5,274 nt of DNA from Alphaproteobacteria bacterium (GTDB lineage Bacteria; Pseudomonadota; Alphaproteobacteria; Micavibrionales; SZUA-601): positions 1-5,274 of the forward strand of contig JAQGJA010000108.1 of NCBI GenBank assembly GCA_028290805.1. The letters run 5' to 3'. The position numbers and the translations under genes are program-made. Below, one piece after another: positions 1-5,274 of this stretch. How positions within the stretch are numbered: the stretch's first letter is position 1; every line of letters starts with the position of its first letter. The notes beneath the pieces were generated by a model. The model was given only the letters and a program-made list of their open reading frames with translations, did no database searches and had not been told where the DNA came from.

Positions 1-388
1 CCAGGACAGGGTCCTGGAGGCGCTTCATCAGTTCGTTGGCCGGTTCCCATTCGCCCTTGGTTTGGGCTTCAAAGATGCGCTTGTACAAATTGCGGTCTAA
101 GGCCGACAAAGTATAAAGCGGCTTTTGCGGTTCGCTGTTGCTGATAAAGGAAAAAAGTTCCATGCCGCGGGCGATCTTCAGTTCCGGCGCGGGCGAGGGC
201 AAAGAGAGCGTAGGCGCCGGGTCCGCTTCAGATTGGTTCTGGGGAACACGAAAAGAGGCCAGTTCCGCAGGCGGCCAATTGCTTAAAAGGCCCAGGGAAA
301 GGAAAGTTGCGGCGGACAGCATTGCATATGTGGCAAGTCTGCGCATCGGATCGCCGAAAAGGCGACTATGGCTGGTACTAAAGGGCAT
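1..388 (-). CDS. Probable soluble lytic murein transglycosylase, N-terminal part (gene runs off the left edge)
   Basis: Only the first 129 codons are in the window. The reading frame is open from ATG at 388 to the left edge. Residues 15-36 (basic MRR, then a hydrophobic run from TYAML to LGLLS) look like a signal peptide or membrane anchor. A Pro/Ala-rich linker covers about residues 38-70. From about residue 91 the pattern LSALDRNLYKRIFEAQ, then GEW..AN.L...L.D..L, resembles the helical start of alphaproteobacterial Slt-type transglycosylases, which cleave peptidoglycan glycan strands in the periplasm. The catalytic SLT domain would lie beyond the edge, so the call rests on the N-terminal helices alone. 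The start is uncertain: neither ATG 388 nor in-frame ATG 346 (residue 15) has a Shine-Dalgarno sequence, and ATG 346 gives the more typical signal peptide. A small inverted repeat (351-355/361-365) sits just upstream of ATG 346. The gene follows the glycosylase gene by 50 bp on the same strand, so co-transcription is likely. Confidence 0.68.
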   Translation of the reverse strand, partial: MPFSTSHSRLFGDPMRRLATYAMLSAATFLSLGLLSNWPPAELASFRVPQNQSEADPAPTLSLPSPAPELKIARGMELFSFISNSEPQKPLYTLSALDRNLYKRIFEAQTKGEWEPANELMKRLQDPVL

Positions 389-438
389 GAATAAAAATTT
401 TTAAAAAGTCAGAAACGCCTTGAGGGGACGCCCCTGTT

Positions 439-1266
439 CTACTCCGTGTAGTTGACATCGGGTTCGCCAGGAAAAGGTTTTCCCTGACGCGTGGTCGCAG
501 CGAGCTCCAACAAGCTGAACCAAAAGCTTTTCTTCATAGCTGGATTCTTTACCAAAAATTCACCCTTTTGGGAAGACATTATTGCTGAATCGTATTTAAG
601 ATACTGATTCTTATATTTATTTACGGCGTATATTTTCATCGATCCTGTGGCAGAATCACCTTTCAATGCCATGGTAACCGATTCTCCCAGGGCAAGAATC
701 GCCTTTGGCCGGATGAAACCGATCTCCTGTGCCAGGATTTGGGCACAGGTTTCGACTTCATAAGGCGTCAGTGCCCGGCGGCCTGCCGGGCGCCATTTAG
801 ACAGATAGGTGAAATAGACATCTTCCGCCGGAAACCCGGCCTGCAGGATTGCCTGGCGGATCACGGCGTTTGCCGGGCTGGAGAAGGCCGTGCCATTGCG
901 GTCCTCAATATCGTCGGGCGTATCGCCAATGACCATCAGGGCAGGCATTTTGCCGCCGGTGCCCATGCCGATGCCCAGGACGCTTCGCCCCGCCATCTTG
1001 GCCAGCCCCATTTCTTTCCAGGAAGTGCAAAAAGCGTTCAATCCGGCCAAGTCGTCAAAGACGGCAATGTCGGGTCTGGCCAAAGCAACCGGGTTAGTAA
1101 CGGGGGCTGCAGAACCAGAGCTTTCCTGGACAGGCTCCCGGGCCTCCGGCTGCGGAGGCTTTAATAAATGGGAGGCTGCCACTTCTTCGGCCGTGTCTGC
1201 GGATACCCCACTGGTAACAAGCCAGTCGATCAAACTATGCAAAGCAGGGGAATAAAGAGGGGGCAT
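439..1266 (-). CDS. Uracil-DNA glycosylase family 4-like protein with altered active-site motifs
   Basis: This is a 275-residue protein of the uracil-DNA glycosylase superfamily, family 4-like, whose members excise uracil from DNA at the start of base-excision repair. The fold markers are clear: MVIGDTPDDIED at 111-122 (family motif GEAPGxxED), F128 at the uracil-stacking position (family PFVG), VYFTYLSKWRPAGRR at 150-164 (family VYITNxxxWRPPGNR), and FIRPKAILALG at 184-194. The C-terminal FLVKNPAMKKSFWFSLLEL aligns with the stretch after the family HPAYLL motif. An N-terminal region (about 1-70), Pro/Ala-rich after residue 35, is usual in alphaproteobacterial homologues. Key residues differ: Glu of GEAPG is D115, its last Gly is D118, the uracil-binding Asn is Y154, and the HPxYLL His aligns with K234. 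There is no histidine after residue 33. Only two cysteines exist (C80, C174), so a four-cysteine Fe-S cluster cannot form. Fold membership is well supported; uracil excision activity is doubtful. The ATG at 1266 has no clear Shine-Dalgarno sequence. Confidence 0.85.
   Translation of the reverse strand: MPPLYSPALHSLIDWLVTSGVSADTAEEVAASHLLKPPQPEAREPVQESSGSAAPVTNPVALARPDIAVFDDLAGLNAFCTSWKEMGLAKMAGRSVLGIGMGTGGKMPALMVIGDTPDDIEDRNGTAFSSPANAVIRQAILQAGFPAEDVYFTYLSKWRPAGRRALTPYEVETCAQILAQEIGFIRPKAILALGESVTMALKGDSATGSMKIYAVNKYKNQYLKYDSAIMSSQKGEFLVKNPAMKKSFWFSLLELAATTRQGKPFPGEPDVNYTE
541..660. other. AT-rich patch inside the glycosylase gene
   Basis: Hand count gives 41 G+C in 120 bases (about 34%), against 52% for 661-720 and 58% for 781-840 in the same gene. 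On the minus strand it encodes roughly residues 203-242, rich in Lys, Tyr and Asn and using AAA, AAT, ATA and TAT codons. This is the section where family members carry the loop leading to the catalytic HPxYLL motif, which is absent here. The frame stays open, and I saw no HPxYLL motif in the other two minus-strand frames, so this is sequence replacement or drift and not an obvious frameshift. Confidence 0.6.
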
Positions 1267-1299
1267 CTAAACAAATTTTAACTGTTTCCGTGGTTGACT

Positions 1300-1304
1300 A
1301 AGGA
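1300..1304 (+). promoter_or_regulatory. Shine-Dalgarno site that supports a TTG start for the GGDEF/EAL gene
   Basis: AAGGA lies 8 bases before TTG 1313 and is the best-placed Shine-Dalgarno match upstream of any candidate start of this gene. The in-frame alternatives are GTG 1346, ATG 1349 and ATG 1364, which have none, and ATG 1397, which has only a weak AAGG at 1388-1391. I found no convincing paired -35/-10 elements in the 46-bp divergent gap. Confidence 0.5.
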
Positions 1305-1312
1305 TATCGAAA

Positions 1313-3475
1313 TTGCGACCGAACACTAGAAAAATAAAAACAACCGTGATGACAACCAATAATATGACCGTAACTTCGCCCGCAGCCAAGGCTGCGATGA
1401 ACAAAAAAAAGCAGGGAATCAACTGGTTAACCGGTCGATTGTCCTGGCGGGTTATCTCATCCGTTTTCGCGACCATCGTTGTGGTCCAGTGCATGATCCT
1501 TTACTTTACGGTCCAGAATTACAAAGTCGAACAGCTGAATGAACTCAAGGAAATTGGGCGTTCCGCCCTGATGCCATTGCTTAAAGAGGGGAAATCTTTC
1601 GATTCGACCGATATCAATGATCTGGCTCTGCGCCGCCTGATCAGGAACACGGTCGTGCGCGGGCTCGCCTTTTATGAACCCGGTAAGGCCTTTGCCAAAG
1701 ACGTCTATGGAGAACCGCCTTTACTGGCGCCGGACAAGGCCAACCCGGAAGCCGAACTCAGTTGGCTGGATGCCTCGCATAACCGGTTCGAAGCCAGCTT
1801 CGGCCCGGTGAAAATCGACGGTAGCGATGTTGCGGTAATCCGTATGGATTCGTCTTATCTGCAGGCGCGGATCATGAGTTATATCGGTCAGACCGCGCTG
1901 GTCTCGTTTTTGCTTTCCGCATTTATTACAACAGTACTGATCCTGGTGCTGGGCAAATGGATGATCGAGCCGATTTTAATGCTGCGCAATAATCTTTTGG
2001 GCGCGGCACGAAATCCGTCCAGCCCTTTGCCTTATCTGACGCGCTATAAACGCCATGACGAATTGGGCAGCGTTATTTCTTCGGCGAACAAGCTGATCAA
2101 GCAGAATGCCGATATCATGGCACGCATCAATCGCCAGGCCCAGGACAAGATTTACCGCGTCGCTTTTTATGATGCGCTGACCGATCTGCCTAACCGTGTG
2201 CATTTCATCAACAAGCTGGATGAAATTTTGCAAGGCGAAGACAAGCTGCGCCATGACCGCCTGGGCGTCATGGTGATCGATATCGACCAGTTCGGCGATG
2301 TTAATAATACGCTTGGTTATGAAGCGGGAGATGAGTTGCTGAAGACATTCGGCGCGGCTTTGCTTAAAAGCCTGCCTAATGCATTACTGATGGCGCGCCT
2401 CAGTGAAGACGAATTTGCCGCCATTATCGATCTCCCTATCGATCCCAGCGACCATATCCGCACGAATGTCGATAATGTGCTCGGCGTGTTCAATAATACC
2501 TTCAGTGTGCGCGGCAACGACCTTGTGCTGGAAGGAACCGTGGGCATGGCCTTGTGGCCGAATGATGCCAATCGCGGTATTGATTTATTGAAAAAAGCCG
2601 AAAGCGCGCTGACCCAGGCAAAACTGGAAGCCAAAGGCAATTTCCGCCTCTATAGCCCCAGTTTCGACCAGGCCGTGCAGAACCGCATCCAGATGGTCAA
2701 TGATTTGCGCGTCGCAATCGAGGAGAAACAGTTTTCCCTCGTTTATCAGCCTCAATTCGACGCCAAGACGCGCGAACTGATTGGTGCCGAAGCCCTGTTG
2801 CGCTGGGAAAAACCCAATGCAGAAACCGGGCTCAAATCATTCGTGCGCCCGGACCATTTTATTCCCGTGGCCGAACAATCCGGCCTGATCGTGCCCATCG
2901 GCCGCTATGTGATCGAAGAAGCCTGCCGCTTTGCCAAAGACTGCCAGAATGAAGGCCTGAAACCTTTCCGCATTGCCATCAATTTATCCGGCATCCAGTT
3001 CCACCGCGACGACGTGATCGGCCTGGTCAACGATGTGCTCAAGAAAAACGACCTTGCGCCGCATCTTTTGGAACTTGAAGTGACGGAAAGCGCCGTGATG
3101 AAAGATATCGACCAGACGATCCATCTTTTAACCCAGCTCAAAGATATCGGGGTCGAGCTGGCCATCGACGATTTCGGCACCGGTTATTCCTCTCTCAGCT
3201 ATCTGAAGCGTTTTCCCGTGCACCGCCTCAAGGTCGACCGCTCCTTTATCATGCATATGACAGACGATCCGGATGATGCCGCTATCACTAATACCATTAT
3301 CCAGCTGGGCCATGCCATCGGGCTTAAAGTCATTGCAGAGGGTGTCGAAACCGAGGCCCAGGTCGATCTTCTGACCCAGTATGGCTGTGATGAATTCCAG
3401 GGCTATTTCTTTAGCAAGCCTTTGCCCCCAGCCGAGTTCCGCGGCTTTCACAAAGGCCATTCGGCCAAGCTCTGA
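1313..3475 (+). CDS. Membrane-bound GGDEF/EAL protein, probable c-di-GMP phosphodiesterase
   Basis: The 720-residue protein probably hydrolyses cyclic di-GMP to pGpG at the inner membrane. Order of parts: basic, Thr/Lys-rich N-terminus (1-45); TM1 about 47-67; periplasmic sensor-like region about 68-193 of no family I recognise; TM2 about 194-217; HAMP-like linker about 217-270 (P220, D249-E250-L251-G252); GGDEF domain about 284-450; EAL domain about 461-712. In the GGDEF domain, DALTDLPNR (287-295) and D323/D325 remain, but the signature is SEDEF (364-368) and no RxxD inhibitory site precedes it, so cyclase activity is unlikely. The EAL domain is intact: E493 (EALLRW), N557, E589, D619-D620 (DDFGTGYSSL), K640, E676 and Q696. 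From N557 onward their spacing matches the phosphodiesterase RocR; an insertion of about six residues follows EALLRW. The degenerate GGDEF domain may act as a GTP-sensing or regulatory module, as known for CC3396 (PdeA) of Caulobacter. TTG 1313 is chosen for its AAGGA at 8-base spacing; ATG 1349 or later starts remain possible. The ABC gene follows by 77 bp, so co-transcription is plausible. Confidence 0.93.
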   Translation: MRPNTRKIKTTVMTTNNMTVTSPAAKAAMNKKKQGINWLTGRLSWRVISSVFATIVVVQCMILYFTVQNYKVEQLNELKEIGRSALMPLLKEGKSFDSTDINDLALRRLIRNTVVRGLAFYEPGKAFAKDVYGEPPLLAPDKANPEAELSWLDASHNRFEASFGPVKIDGSDVAVIRMDSSYLQARIMSYIGQTALVSFLLSAFITTVLILVLGKWMIEPILMLRNNLLGAARNPSSPLPYLTRYKRHDELGSVISSANKLIKQNADIMARINRQAQDKIYRVAFYDALTDLPNRVHFINKLDEILQGEDKLRHDRLGVMVIDIDQFGDVNNTLGYEAGDELLKTFGAALLKSLPNALLMARLSEDEFAAIIDLPIDPSDHIRTNVDNVLGVFNNTFSVRGNDLVLEGTVGMALWPNDANRGIDLLKKAESALTQAKLEAKGNFRLYSPSFDQAVQNRIQMVNDLRVAIEEKQFSLVYQPQFDAKTRELIGAEALLRWEKPNAETGLKSFVRPDHFIPVAEQSGLIVPIGRYVIEEACRFAKDCQNEGLKPFRIAINLSGIQFHRDDVIGLVNDVLKKNDLAPHLLELEVTESAVMKDIDQTIHLLTQLKDIGVELAIDDFGTGYSSLSYLKRFPVHRLKVDRSFIMHMTDDPDDAAITNTIIQLGHAIGLKVIAEGVETEAQVDLLTQYGCDEFQGYFFSKPLPPAEFRGFHKGHSAKL

Positions 3476-3552
3476 GGCGTCACACGGTCCCCACGGTCTT
3501 GCCTGTTCCGGCAAAGCTGGGTACAAGAGGGGGAATTCACTAAGAGCTTTTG

Positions 3553-5274
3553 ATGTCGTTATCCCTGTCCAGACTTTCCCCTGCTTCTTCCTGGCCGATC
3601 ATGCGCCGGATTATCCGCGAGTATCTTAAGCCCCGGTGGAAGAAAATCGCCGTGGCCATGCTGCTGATGGCCATTGCTTCGGCGGCAACGGCGGCCCAGG
3701 CCTATCTTTTGGAACCCATCATCAACAAGATTTTCATCGAAAAAAAAACAGACCATGCTTTTGGTCATCGGCGCTGCGATCATCATTGTGTTTATGGTGC
3801 GCGGCCTGGCCAGCTGGGCCAATAATGTGATGATGGCCTATATCGGGCAGGATATATTGGCAAAGATCCAGTCCCAGATTTTCCACCATTTGATCCGCCA
3901 GGATATCCCGTATTTCCAGCGTTATTCCGCAGGGTCGCTAAGTTCGCTTTTGGTATCGGATGTGATGATGATGCGCATGGCGATGGCCGACAGCCTGACC
4001 GGTTTTGGCAAAAATATCTTGACGCTTTTCTTTCTGGTGGGATTGATGTTTTACCAGAACTGGCGCCTTTCCATTTTGGCTTTTATTATTTTTCCGCCTG
4101 CCGGATGGATCGTGTCACGCATCGGCAAACGCCTGCGCGAGGTGGCTTATTCTACCCAGGAGCAACAGGGTTTTCTCAGTGGCTTGCTGAACCAGTCCTT
4201 CATGGGCATCCGCCAGGTCAAAGCCTATAACGCCGAGGTGCATGAGGACAAACGCATCGGCAATGTCCTGAGCCGCATTACCAAATTAAGCAACAAGGCC
4301 GCGCGCGTCTCCAGCCTGTCTTTGCCGTTTTCGGAAATATTGTCGGGCTCGGCGATTGCCATCATCATTTATTACGGTGGTTCCCAGGTCATTCGCGGCA
4401 TCAGCACGCCGGGTAATTTCCTTTCATTCATTGCTGCCTTTATCATGGCTTATGAACCGATGAAACGCCTGGCCAAAATGAATGGCGGGTTACAGGTTGG
4501 ACTTGCCGCAGCCTCGCGCGTGTTCAATGCTTTGGATACCGCGCCAGTGATCATCAGCGTGCCCGATGCGCCGCCGCTGGTCGTAACGACGCCATCCATC
4601 GAATTCGACAATGTCACCTTTCATTATCCTGATGGCACCAAAGCGCTGGACGGTGTTTCTTTTACGGTCCATGCCGGGCAAAAAGCCGCCCTGGTCGGCC
4701 CCTCGGGCAGCGGCAAATCGACCTGTCTGCAATTATTATTGCGTTTTTTCGACCTGACCTCAGGCCGCATTCTGATTGACGGGCAGGATATCGCCCAGGT
4801 CGATGTTGCCTCATTGCGCCAGGCCTTGGGTTTTGTCAGCCAGGATGTCTTTATCTTTGACGATACCGTGGCCGAAAACATTGCCTATGCGCAAAAACGC
4901 GTTTCGGGTGAATTGATCATTGCCGCGGCCAGAAAATCGGCGGCGCATGAATTTGTCGAAAAACTGGAAAAGGGCTATGACACCAGGCTGGGGGAGATGG
5001 GCACCAAATTATCCGGTGGCCAGAAACAGCGCCTGGCCATCGCCCGTGCCATTCTAAAAGATGCGCCTATCCTGCTTTTGGACGAAGCGACCTCGGCGCT
5101 CGATAACGAGTCCGAAAAACTTGTCACCGAGGCCTTAAGCCAATTGCAACAAAATCGGACTACACTGGTGGTTGCGCATCGTTTGACGACTATACGCGAC
5201 GCCGACCAGATCATCGTCATGAATGCCGGTAAAGTCGTTGCCACCGGCACCCATGACGAATTGATGAGCGGAGG
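3553..5274 (+). CDS. MsbA-like ABC transporter half-molecule (permease + ATPase), frame broken at an A9 run and cut by the right edge
   Basis: This is an exporter of the MsbA/lipid flippase type: one six-helix membrane domain fused to one ATPase domain, working as a homodimer in the inner membrane. The substrate is not shown by the sequence. The first frame (ATG 3553, or TTG 3550; AAGAG 6 bases before the ATG) gives TM1 at about 31-53 and ends at TAA 3823-3825 after 90 codons. From the A run at 3740-3748 the family sequence continues in the +1 frame, open to the window edge. Dropping one A yields the expected FIEKKQTMLLVIG join and 573 residues, with the last few codons outside. In corrected numbering: Walker A GPSGSGKST 382-390, Q-loop Q430, signature LSGGQKQR 486-493, Walker B ILLLDE with D510-E511, H-loop H542. 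All are intact and there is no second lesion. ATG 3755 could open the second frame but has no Shine-Dalgarno sequence and would lack TM1. Options are a sequencing or assembly error, slippage-corrected expression, or a recent pseudogene. In-frame ATG 3601 (residue 17) is an alternative start that matches many homologues. Confidence 0.9.
3740..3748 (+). repeat. A9 homopolymer at the frameshift in the ABC transporter gene
   Basis: Nine consecutive A follow ATCG within the codons for IEKK, between TM1 and TM2 of the transporter. With eight A the reading frame joins the downstream transporter frame exactly; with nine it terminates at 3825. A ribosomal -1 shift here would not help, because that third frame stops at TGA 3828-3830. 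Restoring the protein needs loss of one A (or gain of two) in DNA or RNA, or a +1 ribosomal shift. Runs of this length are known substrates for RNA polymerase slippage and replication slippage, and are common sites of sequencing error. Confidence 0.9.

Noticed and set aside
138..404. 88-codon plus-strand frame over the left edge
   Set aside because: It is antisense to the probable lytic transglycosylase N-terminus, whose signal peptide and helical pattern are more convincing; the plus-strand peptide has no recognisable features.
423..435. Hairpin AGGGG-ACG-CCCCT as a terminator
   Set aside because: The stem is only 5 bp. On the plus strand no T-run follows; on the minus strand the first T-run begins about 15 bases later and lies directly before the next gene's start.
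739..1255. Two plus-strand frames (739-1164 and 890-1255) opposite the glycosylase gene
   Set aside because: Both are low-complexity shadows of the minus-strand glycosylase reading frame, which carries recognisable family motifs.
1294..1299. TTGACT as a -35 promoter box
   Set aside because: No acceptable -10 hexamer lies 16-18 bases downstream, and the site almost abuts the proposed Shine-Dalgarno sequence of the same gene.
1267..1494. 75-codon minus-strand frame encoding a hydrophobic peptide, ending next to the glycosylase start codon
   Set aside because: It is antisense to the N-terminus and TM1 of the GGDEF/EAL gene. Its hydrophobicity follows from the Lys/Asn/Thr-rich codons opposite, and it has no recognisable family. 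Kept only as a remark in the start-site finding.
3499..3514. TTGCC/GGCAA inverted repeat between the EAL and ABC genes as a terminator
   Set aside because: It has a 5-bp stem, a 6-base loop and no following T-run.
3636..3830. 64-codon plus-strand frame overlapping the transporter frameshift, as a -1 frameshift product
   Set aside because: A -1 shift at the A run enters this frame and stops at 3828-3830, so it does not rebuild the transporter. The peptide resembles no transporter segment.

Overview
The window reads as chromosomal DNA of a Gram-negative proteobacterium, most likely an alphaproteobacterium. The support is the architecture of the uracil-DNA glycosylase-family protein, the form of the lytic transglycosylase N-terminus, a moderate-GC codon style, and genes for murein processing, cyclic-di-GMP turnover and an MsbA-type exporter. 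This placement is an inference from protein style, not from a marker gene. I see no rRNA, tRNA, CRISPR array, insertion sequence or phage gene. Coding density is high and no gene-free stretch reaches 300 bases.

Layout: two genes run leftward. The 5' end of a probable soluble lytic transglycosylase gene (1-388, cut by the window edge) lies 50 bp downstream of a family-4-like uracil-DNA glycosylase gene (439-1266); the two probably share a transcript. A 46-bp divergent gap follows. Two genes then run rightward: a 720-residue membrane GGDEF/EAL protein (1313-3475) and, 77 bp later, an MsbA-like ABC transporter half-molecule (3553 to the right edge).

Functional reading: the EAL protein looks like a membrane-tethered c-di-GMP phosphodiesterase. 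Its EAL catalytic residues are all present, while its cyclase signature has degenerated to SEDEF. The ABC protein has complete nucleotide-binding motifs, but its reading frame is broken at a run of nine A (3740-3748); removing one A restores one continuous protein. The glycosylase homologue has lost several residues expected for uracil excision, and an AT-rich patch covers the place where the catalytic HPxYLL motif should be. Apart from envelope themes (murein, membrane signalling, lipid-type export), nothing in the sequence ties the four genes into one pathway.

I found no convincing previously undescribed system. The two observations most worth following are the A9 frameshift in the exporter and the remodelled active site of the glycosylase homologue.
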